Below are positions 1 to 12,674 of a stretch of DNA of 64,000 nt, in pieces. The DNA comes from Castanea sativa (lineage: Eukaryota > Streptophyta > Magnoliopsida > Fagales > Fagaceae). How positions within the stretch are numbered: position 1 is the first letter of the stretch; each line of letters begins with the position of its first letter. The DNA lies in NCBI RefSeq assembly GCF_040712315.1, contig NC_134015.1, positions 23,127,614 to 23,191,613 on the forward strand, in the 5' to 3' direction. A program made the position numbers and the translations under genes. The notes beneath the pieces were generated by a model, which saw only the letters and a program-made list of their open reading frames with translations, had not been told where the DNA came from and did not search any database.

Positions 1-250
1 TGTGTTTGTGTTTATGTTAGGGTTTCTGTGTTTTTGTTTGTGTTTGTGATTTTGAAAGGGAAAATCTGAAATTTTTGTGTTTGTGTTTTGATTTGTGTTT
101 GTGATTGTGATTTTGGAAGGGAAAATCTGAAAATTTTGTGTTTGTGAAATTTGTGTTTATGTTTGTGTTAGGATCTGTATTTGTGTTTGTGATTTTGAAA
201 AGGAAAATCTAAAATTTTTGTGTTTATGAAACATGTGTTAGGATCTGTAT
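1..250. repeat. GT-rich degenerate minisatellite
   Basis: About three imperfect copies of a 70-80 bp unit are visible, each a run of tttgtg triplets followed by a block like gattttgaaagggaaaatct (near 48, 110 and 190). The array may begin outside the window. No coding potential is seen. Confidence 0.6.
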
Positions 251-428
251 CTGTTCAGCTGTTGCAGGAGCACGTTGGAAAGAGCCATTTGCCTTTGCTA
301 GAGATCATTCTGCCCAAATCTACACTTTAAATGGAATGCTGTCATTGGAACAAAGGGGTGGAGGTAGGGTGGTTACAGAGTGAAAGCCTGGAATAAATTG
401 GAGAAATTTTTAAGGTTCTAAATGTGGG

Positions 429-1145
429 TGTAGACATCAAAATTTTATGATGTATTCACAACCGTCTGATTGTTCATGATAAAATATTTATGATCAAGTT
501 AATCTTCAATTGATGATGTGGACGATCATCAAATGAAATCAAGCCACGTGGCAACATCAAATGAAGATAGCCATATGGCAGCGTCAGAAGAAAAGACCTA
601 TATGGAAGGTTCTTATTAAATAAAATACCAAATTAAATTCATAATTCAACTCTCAATAAATGCTGAAAGGAGATTCCAAATTAAATACTATTGAGTTGCC
701 TATGAATAGAGGCTTCTCATATGAAGAAATGGGGAGACACTTAGAGAGAAAACCTTACTGATACTCTGTCAAAATAGAGAGTCATCTATAAGTCCACAAG
801 CATTCCATTTTTTCATCAAGGTTTATTCCTACTTCTTCAAATCAAAGTAGAGATTCTCCTTCAATCTAGTTCGAGATTAAGCCAACGGCCCTTGCATCAA
901 ATCAAGCACGTTCAAATATTCATTCAACTTGGAGACATCAAAGCACAATTCAAGATCAAGCCTCATAGCCCCATTGGATCGTAAAGTTTCTTGGAGAGCG
1001 AATCAGAGGAGTTTATTGTACTCTTTCATTGTAAAGATTCATATAGAGGATTGTACTTACATATATACAAATCAAATACAAGTTGATAATTTGTTACACT
1101 ATTTCGTGATCGTGTGATTCTTTTTTTACGAAAATTGTGTGTATA
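429..1145 (+). mobile_element. Solo LTR with 5-bp target duplication
   Basis: The 717-bp segment starts TGTAGACATC and ends GTGTGTATA, and it is flanked on both sides by GTGGG (424-428 and 1146-1150). TGTA/TACA ends fit an LTR if the last CA decayed to TA by a C-to-T change. No gag, pol or second LTR is adjacent, so I read it as a solo LTR left by recombination. The orientation is a guess. The short ORF at 929-1117 inside it is not believed to be a gene. Confidence 0.62.
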
Positions 1146-1150
1146 GTGGG

Positions 1151-2410
1151 TCAATACTTAGTTCAAGGTTCCATTAATGGTAATTAGAAATTGGGTTTAG
1201 AGCTGTAAAATGGGAGTGCTGCGAATTTGATTGAGGGAAGGAGAGCATTAGACTATGTTAGGACATGCAGATTTGATTGTGGATTTCAAAGGGATTCATT
1301 GTCTTGAGGTGACATATGCAAGTTTAGTTGTAGGTTAAAGATAAGATTTTGGCTTAAGGGAAAATTGTGTTCCAGGGAGAGGAAGCAAAGGTGTGGCCCA
1401 GGTGATGGAGTGTACAAGTGAAGGGGTAGAAGCAAGGGAGAATGGGAAAGAGGTACATATCTTTTCACTTATGTTCATCTCCAAATCAACCCCATCAGCC
1501 CCTAGGCCCCCTACAACGCAAAATATGAATGGCTAAACCCAAAAAATAAAATAAAAAACACCCACACACAACATAAACAAACATATAACAATGGCAGCAG
1601 TATAAAATCAACAACTAATTCTTGAGCTATTAAGTGCATCGATCAAAAATTAAATTGCACCAAGGAAGGAGCATGTTGGATGAGAGTGTGTTTTTGGAGT
1701 GAGTGTGTTTGATCTGTTTTAGGTTCAATTTTTGATGAGTTTATGTGTTAAAGTAATGTCTGCATTGGAGGTGGGTAATAGAATAGTAATGGAGGGAATC
1801 ACAGGTGGGTAAAGTGTCAAAAATAAAATTACAAATAGACAAACCACATATGAGTAAAGTATAATTATCCCAAGTACAAATGAACAAAAAAATAAAAGCA
1901 CCAAAAGTGTGCCAAAAAAAAAAACTAAAGTAGGGAGTTTATAATACTAAAAAAAAAAGGAAAACGACAACAAAAAAAACCTAAAGGAGATTAAAAAAAG
2001 AAAAAGGACAAAAAAAAAAAACTAAAGAAGGAAATTTATAAGATAAAAAAAAAAAAAAAAAAAAAGAAACAGCTCACATGTATGAAAAAAAAAAGGAAGA
2101 CAAAACTGAAAAGAAAGCAAGACTGTAAACAGTACCTAACATGTTGACAAATGGGAGTTTTTTGGCCAAGAAAAGTTGACAAGCTGTGTTCTACACTACT
2201 CCTTTGTCTTGCACGTCTGAAACTTTGCTTCTCTAAACACCCAATTTCGCCGATAAAGCTGATTGCTTTTTTGTCTTTTAACTCTCACAACTCACACGCT
2301 AGAAGAAAAACCAAAAAAGGAAAGAACCAATATTAAAAAAAAAAAAAAAAAAAAGCTTAATTAATTAGTATTTATTATTTAGCACTCAACAGCCAAATAG
2401 CAAAGCATTA
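1151..2410 (+). promoter_or_regulatory. Upstream region of the dioxygenase gene
   Basis: This stretch holds no convincing ORF. It has many A-tracts between about 1900 and 2355 and two TTGAC W-box cores (about 2143 and 2176). W-boxes are WRKY binding sites and would suit a stress-responsive dioxygenase, but two short cores by chance are expected. No clear TATA box could be chosen. Confidence 0.3.
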
Positions 2411-5400
2411 ATGGCTTCTACTACTGTCACTGCCTCGGTTTTGTTCCAAATCGGAGCTGGACGGCGCCACCGCCACGTGATGACGCCACGTGCCCCCGTG
2501 TCCCACCGGCTCCACAGCACAACCGTCATGAGTAGCTCCGAAAGCTACGACAGAGCCAACGAGGTGAAACGGTTCGACGAATCCAAGGTCGGAGTGAAAG
2601 GCCTTGTCGACTCTGGCATCACCACCATCCCTAGTTTCTTCGTTCACCCACCCGAGACCCTATCCGACCTCAAACCCGGTACCCGACCCGAAATCATTCC
2701 CGTCATCGACCTCTCTGGAGTGGACTCGGGGAGTAATCGACGGTCGGATATCGTCGATGAGATCAGACGGGCAGCGTCGACTTTTGGGTTTTTCCAGATT
2801 GTTAATCATGGTGTGCCTTTGGAGGTTCTGGACGGTACGATGACATCCATGAAGGGCTTCCACGAGCAACCAACGGAGATCAAGTCGCGGGTGTATCGTA
2901 GGGACATAGGCACCGGTGTATCTTACATGTCCAACGTGGACTTGTATCATTCTAAAGCCGCCAGTTGGAGGTAATACCGTAATAGTAATTTTCCCCCTTT
3001 CTGAGTTTTTGTATATATCATTATTATTATTTTTTTAGAGTTTCAACCTGTTTGATCTATTATCAAATGAAGACACTCATGAAAAAAAAATAATCCATCG
3101 TCAAAGACTTTACCAGTTGAATTAATTAGAACCCGTTATATTATACTCATTGCTATTTCTCTAATCAGTACTTTCTTAGCAATATAACAAATGGAAAACT
3201 TCCCAACTTACTACTTTGGGAATGAATTGGTTAATATGGTAATCACATGATTGGGCAGATGATTTTTTTTTTTTTTTTTTGAAAAAGTAGTAAATGATTT
3301 TCTATTACTAGTTTGCTCCCATTATTTAAGTCTAAAATGGCCCCTTCATTTCAGCTTAAAATAAATCTAGACTTGTCAGTTGAGGCACAAGGCTCATAAC
3401 GGGTTCCTGTATCCACCTCTTATCTTTTTTTTATTTACCTTAAAAAAATATAGTATTAGGTGGCATGTTAAAATGCTAAGATGATCTGACATAAATTGGA
3501 GAACTTCGGATAAATTTTGTTTATTTTTGGTTATTTTAACAAATGAGTCAAGCTTAAACCAAGATTTGGACTTCACTATTGAGAGTTAATCTCAAATATA
3601 ATATATCTTTGAACAAGTTGGTAAGAATGAGATTTGTTTTGACTATATATAATATTCATTTTTGTTTGGCTCTTTTATAGTTCTACTTTCACCTTATTGG
3701 AACTCATCCTCCAAAATCAAGATGTACAAAGGAATGGTGTAAAAGAATGAGTATAAGAAAAAAAGTCATGATATATATGTATATTTTTTGTAATTTAATT
3801 ATTTTTATTTTGAATAAGTCATACTCTCCTCCAACGATTACAATTTTCTTAAATTTATTTTTATGCCACTCCTAGTGTCCCTCACTAGCTGACAATTTAT
3901 GGTATTTTCAACGGAGACAACCAAGGTTTAAATCTTTCCTTTTCTAACTATCAAATTATCAACAAAAAAAAAAAAGGTAGTTTAGGAGGAATTTTTTTGT
4001 TTTGTTTTGATTTTTGATTTTTTTTTTTTTTAGTAAAGAAAACTCTTTTGTTCTTTAATTTAATATCTACTCATGGAATGAGAAAATAATGAATCTAAAT
4101 TGGAGATATTCAATACTCCTATTTAACTTACTAAACTCTTGTTCATTGTTGTAAAATGTAACTCCATAAACATGTCATAATGGTACCAGGGACACCATCC
4201 AAATAAGACTGGGTCCCAAGCTGGCAGACCTTGATGAAATCCCTGAGATATGTAGGAACGAGGTGATTGAGTGGGATCGAGAGATGAAACAGTTGGGAGA
4301 GCGTTTGATGGGGCTGCTGTGTGAAGGGCTAGGAGTGGAGAATGGGAGGTTGAAGGACATGACATGTTTGGAAGGGAGAGTGATGGTGGCCCACTACTAC
4401 CCCTGCTGTCCACAGCCTGATCTAACGGTTGGGCTTGCATATCATACAGATCCAGGCGTGTTGACAGTGGTGCAACAGGACCATGTTGGTGGGTTGCAGG
4501 TTAAGTATAGTGGGGGTTGGTTGGATGTAAAACCTATCCCTGGAGCTCTTGTTATTAACATTGGGGATATGCTTCAGGTAAAATCATCTTAAGCTCAAAG
4601 CTCAACTATTATAATAAGGCAATAAAACTAGGTTCATATTCTTTATAGAGTAACTTGACACTTTTAATCTGTTAAATTCGTTTTAGAAAAATCATCATAT
4701 CAATCATTATTAGAAGATTATGCCCATCATGTTAACTTGTAAAAATTAGCATTTTTATTTTAATGCTATGATTACTTGTGGATGGTTTATTAAAGTCTAA
4801 TAAAATTAGTTAGATTATATATTAAGTCTTACTATCTAATTTAGCTTCTGCACTTTGATCTATTTGATATAATAAGGGAATTTGTTGAACATAACATGCA
4901 ATCTAAGATTCAAGGCTCCATACTACTCATTTCCCAGAGCCTTTAGTCTGTATTATATGATTGATGGTAAGGATTACAAATTTTAATGGATAACCCTTAT
5001 GAATTGATGTGTGCAATATATCTTGAAGGAAGGGAAAAAGGGTCTCTTTCCTTGCCCAATGCTAGAGGTTGATTTTGATCCCCATCTCCTTCAGTTAGTG
5101 CCTCCTCCCGGTGACCTTCCTTTTTAGCTTTTCCTCAGCCATTAGAGGCTAGGTTTTTTTTTTTTTGGGCTGAATGGCCTTTAGAGCTAGTTGATTAATA
5201 GGTCACTTTCCACCTCTGATGCATTGAAGATAATGATAAGGGTTTGAATTACATTGATGCATCGAAGATCATAGGGCTTGAATAAATTACATTCGTTATC
5301 AAAGATTATGATAAGGGTTTGATTTACATTCGTTACTGCCAGCAGCAAGCATGTAAGTGCTAGAATTGAGTTCAAAGATGCATATCCTTGCACTGATGAA

Positions 5401-5993
5401 AACAGAGAGATTTGTTGTAGATGGGATTTGTTGACCATCTTGTTTAGGTGTGGGCTGTTTCGTATGGTATTGTTTTAGTTTTGTGTTGTATTGTTTTTGC
5501 TGTTTTGTCAGCTTCTTCTGTACTGTGTTGCTGTTCTCAGTATGTTTCAACGAAATTTTCTTGATTATCAAATATATAAAAAGTATATAGCAACTTCCAT
5601 TATGTGCCAATATTTTAATATTTGAAACTCATGTTATTTAAGAATAGTTACTTTTTTTCTTATTTTCTTTTTTGAGAAACTGAATTTTGAAAACTAATAG
5701 CTCTATTACTCTTCTAATTTTGATCTGAAATCTTGTTTCTTCAGATTATATCGAATGAAGAATACAAAAGTGCAGAGCACCGAGTATTGGCCAATGCTTA
5801 CCATGAACCAAGAGTCTCAATGGCAGTTTTCCTCAACCCAGGAAATAGAGAGGATGTTTATGGACCATTGCCTGAGCTCATATCACCAGAGAAACCTGCA
5901 ATTTACCGGCAGTTCACATTGACAGACTTCATGACTAGGTTTTTCAAAAAGGAGTTGGACTGCAAATCTTTGACAAATTACTATAAGATTTGA
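2411..5993 (+). CDS. 2-oxoglutarate/Fe(II)-dependent dioxygenase, ACC oxidase homolog type
   Basis: Three exons, 2411-2970, 4190-4577 and 5745-5993, with GT-AG introns (1219 and 1167 bp), encode 398 residues. The first junction splits the Arg187 codon and the second is in phase 0. The N-terminal DIOX_N domain covers about residues 85-190 and the double-stranded beta-helix about 240-345. The iron triad H272-x-D274...H328 and the 2-oxoglutarate R339-x-S341 are all present, so the enzyme looks active. The family (DOXC, plant 'ACC oxidase homolog 1-like') is soluble and hydroxylates or demethylates specialised metabolites; the substrate cannot be read from sequence. Relatives usually start near Met40 (2528); the extra 39 residues are rich in Ser, Thr, Arg and His. 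They could be a transit peptide or simply untranslated. Intron 2 contains a weak repeat of about 50 bp at 5218-5338. Confidence 0.9.
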
Positions 5994-6790
5994 AACACAT
6001 AGGAAAAATGGTACGAACAATGATAGCATGTAGATTGTAGAGTATATATACATTACAAACTCGTAGGCTATACCTGATTGAAAAAAAAAAAAAATGAAAC
6101 TATTTGTTTGTCCAAATTTCATATTTTAAATAGTTATAGTTTAGCCCCTAGAATATGTTTCACTTAAAATGAAAAGATTTCATTTCTTGATTCAGATTTT
6201 ACTTCCAGTATTTGAAATATTATAATGTGCCAGCTGTCATTTTCTCTCCTTTGTGCATTTGGAGGCAATTGCTTTTTAACACCAATCATTTTCACTCAAA
6301 TCCTCCACTAGTTTTTACATATCGGCTTTTTTATTTTACCTTTGTATATGTTACACTGGAAGTGCCGATGAACTTTGAAAAGTGTCAGTGCATCACCAGA
6401 TAAGTGATAGTGTTTGAAGTATTTCATTATAGGGAATATTCACACATGAGGCATTTATACTTAAAAACTGTTTATGTACCTATATATTTTTCAATTTGTT
6501 ACACTCACAAGTGTAAAACTTTTTTTTCCAGATTAAATTAGTAAAAACTCACTATAATGTGTATGAATTGATTTGTTTGTTATTTTTCTTTCCTCTTAAG
6601 CTATTTGTGATTGTGAATGAATCTGTACAAACGGTAGATTTGAGACAATAAGTATAACATCCATTTCATAATCTTTATTATACTAAGTCGTTACACATAT
6701 GAAATTAAGGTGTGCATGACATAGAGGCTACTGAATTTTTGTGCCTTTGTACACATTATGCATATTTCTGCAAGAAAGATTGGAATAATG
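5994..6790 (+). repeat. 3' flank of the dioxygenase gene, duplicated elsewhere
   Basis: No ORF is supported. The part from about 6385 to 6790 is clearly similar to 19140-19600, and the part at 6105-6340 is similar to 7785-7950. Shared landmarks include gtgtttgaagtatt, actcactataatg and actgaatttttgtgcct. This marks it as the flank of a duplicated locus, not a gene. Confidence 0.6.
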
Positions 6791-6921
6791 TATGGACATC
6801 TTACAGTATCTACACTCTTTTATATAGCATGTAATGTACGGACATGGACATTCTTACCTCTTTTATATCGTGCGTAATGTATGGACATTCTTACCGGCAG
6901 TTTGCACACAATAACAACCCT

Positions 6922-7097
6922 CAAAAACCTGCAATTTACCGGTAGTTCACGTTGACAGACTTCATGACTAGGTTTTCATAAGGGAGTTGGACTGCAAATC
7001 TTTGACTAATTACTCTAAGCTGTAAAACACGTAGGAAAAATTATATGAACAATGATAACTTGTAGATTGTAGAGTATATACATACAAACTTTTAGGC
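6922..7097 (+). pseudogene. Duplicated tail of dioxygenase exon 3
   Basis: The segment repeats the last coding part of exon 3 and the start of the 3' UTR (compare 5890-6070) with about 90 percent identity by eye. It carries a frameshift, because a run of bases after the 'actaggtttt' landmark is shortened, and exons 1 and 2 are absent nearby. It is a dead fragment. The match resumes after the inserted solo LTR at 7098-7757. Confidence 0.75.
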
Positions 7098-7757
7098 TGT
7101 TGGAGATATTACACAAAGTAATAATGGAAGAACAAAGTTAATACAAAAGATAAATAGAAAATAGATAACTTGGAGGCACTATACCGTTTTCCTTAGACAA
7201 TATTTGACCCGCACACTATTGTTACTAAAGGGTTATCGCAAATTTTTCCCCATGATACAACCAAGATGTTGGGTTTTACAGATAGCAATTCTGGAGAATG
7301 ACCACAAGATTACTTGTGTTTCTCTTAAGTGAAAATAAGTCTCTATTTATATCAATAGGGTTATATTTCATCAAAAGACACGTATAGAGAGTTAAAACGT
7401 TTCATAAAACCATTAACTTGAAACCTCTTCAACATTTTTGAACAGTCACCAAAAAATTCCACAGAAAATCCCGTTTCACGATTTTCGATCGGTTGAAAAT
7501 TACTTTCGATCGATCAAGTGCTCTTTTCGATTGGTCGAACAAAAATCGAATAGCGATCGAAACATCTAGAAACTCCAGGATTTTTTCTTTACTATTTTCG
7601 ATCGATCAAGCCAAAACTTCGATCGATCGAAAATACTGATTTTCGAATTTTCACTTAGAAAATTTCAAAACTTGAATTTTCACTTCATGAAACCATATTC
7701 TCTAAACTTAAACATTATTATTACAACCTATCCTTATATTTAGCTATATATACAACA
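7098..7757. mobile_element. Solo-LTR-like insertion in duplicated flank
   Basis: The 660-bp segment starts TGTTGGAGAT and ends ATACAACA, giving perfect 5-bp inverted ends TGTTG/CAACA. It interrupts the paralogous match between 5890-6130 and 6922-7800, so the boundaries are supported by an uninterrupted relative. No clear 5-bp target duplication is seen. A central part (about 7485-7640) is crowded with TCGATCGATC-type palindromes. Confidence 0.55.
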
Positions 7758-8850
7758 ATACCCATTTTTAAATTTAAAAAAAAAAGCATTTGTTTGTCCA
7801 TATTTCAAATTTTAAATAGTCATTATTTAGTCTTAACTGCCATGGTTCTCTTCTACGTTCAAATTGCTCTTTAACACCAATAATTTTCACTCTAATCCTC
7901 CACAAACTTATAAATATCTTCATTTTTGTTTTAACTTTGTATAAAGTGACGGAAGCAAGAATATTTGTTTGGGTGGTTACTATGAATATTAAATTATACA
8001 AAATTTAATAAAGAGAACTTAAATATATTAATTTCACAAAAAAAAAAAACACGAAAATTCATGAAGTATTACAATTTTGTCTACTAACAAAGAGAAAAAG
8101 AAAAAATGGACTGATAAGAGATAAAATGATAACTGAAAATGCTGGGATGAAAATAACAAAGTAAGAAAATTGAGGTGATAATAGAGAAGAGAAAAAAAAA
8201 AAAAAGAAGGATAATATTTGTTACAACTACAAGTTGAGCCGCTAAGGAGAACAAAATTATTGCGATTGTAAAGTCAAAAAAAGCATAACTGCCGATACTC
8301 CTTGGGAAAATTCATGACTATAATATGTTTCTCGAGTCATTTTTTCAAGAAAAAAAATTATGGATTATTTTTAGGTTGAAATAGTTACAAATTTGAATGA
8401 TTATTTTTATTTTTCTTTTTGAATCGGCTTTTTGTGAAATAATTTTTTCACTTGTTGTTTGGTCTAGTTAAGTTCTTGTTTGGGTTATTCTTGTTGTTAA
8501 TTTGTTTTATTTTTTTGGTTATTTAAGGGTTTTTTTTTTTTTTTTTTGGTTTAAGGGATTAGGGATTATGTTTGAGAGACCATAATAATTTTTGGAGTAA
8601 TGCTACATCTACAACATTTTAAAGCAAATCTTATATAACACTTTGTTATTAATGGGTTAAAATGTGATGTCAATATGTGCATGAATTAGATTTAGTAACT
8701 GTTTTCTGCTTATCATATAAAATTTGTTGTGAAATCATTGTAAAAATGTTATAAATGTAGCATTACTTTTATTTTTATTGAACTAAAATTATTGTAATTC
8801 TTAAGTCAAAGTGGTCAATATTTTTATCCGGGTGGTCTATTTATTTATTT
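7758..8850. other. Intergenic, partly duplicated 3' flank
   Basis: From about 7785 to 7950 the sequence resumes similarity to 6105-6340 (caccaataattttcactc landmark). The rest is AT-rich with poly-A and poly-T tracts and no supported gene. Confidence 0.5.
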
Positions 8851-9574
8851 GCAAGTATATACATACATTTTTATGGCAAGTCAAGGTGGTTTAGTAACCA
8901 CCATGAGTTATACATGGAGTGCCCCTGTTTGTATATCTTGGAGGGATTTTGCAAATTAGCACAGTGAAGAGAAAAAATATGATAAGTTAATAGATGTTGG
9001 AAAGAACGCTAGAAACTAGCATCTCGAGTTTTTAAAACTCGAGATCGATGACAAAAATCGATACTTTCAAACTCAAGTTCTACTACTGTTGTGTACCAAT
9101 TTGGCCACATAGATCTCGAGTCTATAAGACTTGAGTTCTAAAAAACAAAACCGAGTTTTCAAAACTCGATTTTTGTCAGACTTGAAGAAAAACAACCTGA
9201 AGAAGAATATACATACATTTGCAAGTATATACATACATTTTTATGGCAAGTCAAGGTGGTTTAGTAACCACCATGAGTTATACATGGAGTGCCCCTGTTT
9301 GTATATCTTGGAGGGATTTTGCAAATTAGCACAGTGAAGAGAAAAAATATGATAAGTTAATAGATGTTGGAAAGAACGCTAGAAACTAGCATCTCGAGTT
9401 TTTAAAACTCGAGATCGATGACAAAAATCGATACTTTCAAACTCAAGTTCTACTACTGTTGTGTACCAATTTGGCCACATAGATCTCGAGTCTATAAGAC
9501 TTGAGTTCTAAAAAACAAAACCGAGTTTTCAAAACTCGATTTTTGTCAAACTTGAAGAAAAACAACCTGAAGAA
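8851..9574. repeat. 370-bp tandem duplication, nearly identical copies
   Basis: Copy 1 begins at 8851 and copy 2 at 9221, both with gcaagtatatacatacattt. I see only a single base difference by eye (gtcagacttg against gtcaaacttg) up to about 9574, so the duplication is very recent. Each copy includes the left end of the TIR element described at 9383-19062. Confidence 0.9.
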
Positions 9575-9725
9575 CACAATGCCAAAGAAGACAGGTTGGA
9601 GATCTGCAGTGCCGAAGAAAACGATTTGGTGCTGGGTGGGCGATCTGGTTAGAGAAGAACATTGGTGGCCGATCTGATCTTCAGCGACTAGGTGGACGAT
9701 CTGGTCTTCAGCAATGAGGAAGAAC

Positions 9726-9880
9726 GAACAGAGGCAAGGAATAGACGAAGAACACTGACGAACAGAGGAACGATCTGACGAAGAGACAAAGAACGCTGAC
9801 GAGTAGAGGAGATTTGACGAAGAGATGAAGAACGCTGACGAATAGAGGAGATTTGACGAAGAGATGAAGAATAGAGGAAG
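9726..9880. repeat. Short degenerate tandem repeat inside the TIR element
   Basis: The phrase gaagaacgctgacgaatagagg and variants with gatttgacgaagagatgaag recur about three times. This explains the repetitive Ser/Phe-rich ORF on the opposite strand, which is not a gene. Confidence 0.6.
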
Positions 9881-9907
9881 AACGCTAGAGCTCCGATTGG
9901 ACGCGAG

Positions 9908-10395
9908 TGATGAGGGTAAAACTAACATGACGGTCTTGCTGGTATGATTAAATTAAGGCGACGGGCAATATGCCTTAAAGGGGACGGATCTCCAAGCTAC
10001 CTCAAACCACGCTATGAGATTAGGGCTGACATGGCCTTGAGTGTGATTCACGCAAACGTAAATACGAAGAATTCTTGCGCTACACATTAGCCTTAATCAA
10101 AGGAATTTTATAAGGAAAGAGTTTTGATCGTGAAAGGAAAGAGCTTGGTAATCAAGGAAAAAAGGCCGACTCTACACCCCTATAAATACATCCAAAACCC
10201 CCTTGACTAAAGGTACGCATATCTGACTCAACTCTATCACTTTAGGGTTGAAAAGAAATTCTAACTTGACCTTCGGAAGGTTTTCGGCCGGCACCACACC
10301 GGTGTTCTCTTTGAGGTCTATTTGTTTTCTGTTTGCATGTTTCATCAATTGTGGAGGGTGCTTGCAACTTACTGGTGATATTTTCAACCTCATCA
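9908..10395 (+). repeat. 5' LTR of Gypsy-1
   Basis: 488 bp, TG...CA ends. A TATA-like ctataaata lies at about 10181-10189. Compared with the 3' LTR it lacks a 36-bp block after 'ggatct', probably a deletion between short repeats. Confidence 0.92.
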
Positions 10396-10397
10396 GT

Positions 10398-10415
10398 TGG
10401 CGCCATCTGTGGGAA
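10398..10415 (+). other. Primer binding site of Gypsy-1
   Basis: TGGCGCCATCTGTGGG starts two bases after the 5' LTR, where a tRNA primer site is expected. TGGCGCC is a common Gypsy primer-site start. I did not identify the tRNA. Confidence 0.7.
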
Positions 10416-10475
10416 AATCGAGAGTAAAAGGAAAACTGATTCAGCCTTTGCTCTATTCCAAAGACAAAAAGTTGC

Positions 10476-12674
10476 ATGGTACTCACCAGATCAATGGCGA
10501 CAGTCAACAATCAGGGTGAAGAACCGCATGCTACAGCGCTAGAAAGACAAGTTCAGACGTTTGCTGCTGCTGTCGAGCGCCTCACTAAGCAGAATAACGA
10601 CTTGGAAGAGCAACTACGGCAGATGACTGCGCGCCAAAGTGCACCACGAGAGGACCAAGAAGTCGCGAGCCCAGAGGGGAGGGATGCCGTCAGGCCTGAA
10701 GGTAGCACCGCACCGACAAGACCGGAGCGGCAGGAGATAAACCCGCCATCTGCCTTGGACTCCATGCCACCTCATATCACCGCTGAGATGCAGGAGATGA
10801 GGGAATGCATGGATGCGATGATGAACGCCCTTAAAGGACGGGTATCCAGCAACCTGGACAACTTAGTCCACAGAACGGATTCGCCCTTCACGGCTTTGGT
10901 GAACTCGTGCCCCGTTCCTCTAAAATTTCGTATTCCCCATGTGGAAAACTACGACGGATCTAAAGACCTGGTGGATCACTTGGAGTCCTTCCGAACCCTG
11001 ATGCATCTTCAGGGTGTACCGGATGAGATAATGTGCAGGGCTTTTCTCACCACTCTGAAAGGACCTGCAAGGGATTGGTACAGAAGGCTGACGCCAAATT
11101 CCATCGGCACTTTTAAGGAGCTAGGCGCACAGTTCGTGTCACACTTTATTGGAAGCCATCGTCACAAGAAGTCTATTGCCTGTATACTGGGTATTAAGCA
11201 ACGGGAAGACGAGACACTAAGGTCCTATATAGCCCGCTTCAATAAGGAGTCCCTTTTGATAGACGAAGCAGATGACAAGATATTGGTGGCGGCGTTCACG
11301 AACGGGTTACAAGAGGGTAAGTTCTTGTTCTCTCTATGTAAAAATGACCCAAAAACTATGTCCGATGTATACTACAGGGCGACAAAGTATATGAACGCAG
11401 AGGATGCCTTGCTGGCCAGGGACGACTATAAACCAAGGAAAAGGGAAAGACAGGAAGACACGAAACCAGATAATGGACGAAAAACGGCAAGAACCAGAGA
11501 TCGACGAGAAGATCGGAGATCCAAAACACCTTCGGGGAGGTTTACAAGTTTCACCCCCCTCACAGCCCCGATTGACCAGGTGTTAATGCAAATCAAAGAT
11601 GAAGGAACCTTGACGTTCCCGGGCAAATTGAAGGGAGATCCAAACAAAAGGCCACGAGATAGGTACTGCCGCTTTCATCGTGACCACGGCCATGATACGA
11701 CGGACTGTTACGACCTGAAGCAATAGATCGAAGCTCTTATAAGGCAAGGAAGATTGCAGAGGTTCGTGAGGAAAGAGAGAACGGATCAACCCCAGGAGCA
11801 GGGTCAAAGACGGGAAAACGAACGTCCCAGACCACCGGTTGTGGACATACGGATGATAATAGGGGGCAGTACTCCAACGGGTTCGTCTAAAAGGGCCAGA
11901 AAGACCTATTTACGGGCAGTGCAAAGTGTCCAGTCGACGGGCTCTTCACTTGAAAGAATACGGCGGAATGGCTCCAGTATCGAGTTTTCTGAAGAAGAGG
12001 CCCGGTGCCTTCACCACCCTCATGACGACGCGCTTGTGGTTAGTATACAGGTCGGAGACTTCAACGTCCACCGAGTTCTAGTGGACAACGGGAGCTCGGC
12101 GGACATCCTCTACTACCCCGCGTTCCAACAGATGGGGATTGCAAAAGAGCGACTGGTCCCGGCATGCACACCCCTCGTCGGCTTCGGGGGAACCCGGGTC
12201 CATACTTTAGGATCCGTCACATTGGCGGTGACGGTAGGAGACTACCCGCAACAAATAACCAAGGATGTTTCCTTCCTAGTGGTTGATTGCTCCTCAGCGT
12301 ATAATGCCATACTCGGACGACCAACTCTCAACGCATGGAAGGCCGTCACTTCTACCTACCATCTGATGATCAAGTTCCCCACCGAACATGGAGTTGGACA
12401 ACTGCGCGGAGATCAGGTGGCCGCACGGGAATGTTACGTGGCCATGATGGAGATGGATGACCATGTACAAGCAATGAACATCAAAGAACAGAGAACAGCG
12501 GCAGAACCCGTGGAGAGATTGGAAGAGGTGCAACTGGACGATTCAAGGATCGACCGGACCACCAGGATAGGAACCTCGGTCGACCAAACGGTTCGACATG
12601 TGCTTCTACTGTTCCTTAAAACAGGTTTGTATCAAGAGCAACGGAAAAATGTCTGCCTTTCTTCAAAACACTAA
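10476..12674 (+). pseudogene. Gypsy-1 gag-protease, interrupted by a stop
   Basis: One reading frame runs from ATG 10476 through 12674, broken by TAG at 11724-11726. The parts are an N-terminal coiled coil (about residues 20-55), the gag domain with GPARDWYRRLTPNSI (about residues 195-215), a basic stretch, a zinc knuckle CRFHRDHGHD..DC just before the stop, and an aspartic protease with VDNGSSADILYYP after it. In the host cell Gag would build virus-like particles and the protease would cut the polyprotein. The stop reads like a CAG-to-TAG change because the frame and conserved text continue directly beyond it. The tail after about 12590 comes from the RT deletion junction. Confidence 0.88.

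Noticed and set aside
5187..5610. Minus-strand ORFs in dioxygenase intron 2
   Set aside because: Intron sequence with weak local repeats, and no domain.
9443..9928. 161-residue minus-strand ORF rich in Ser and Phe
   Set aside because: It is a translation of the short tandem repeat in the TIR element and runs into the Gypsy-1 LTR.
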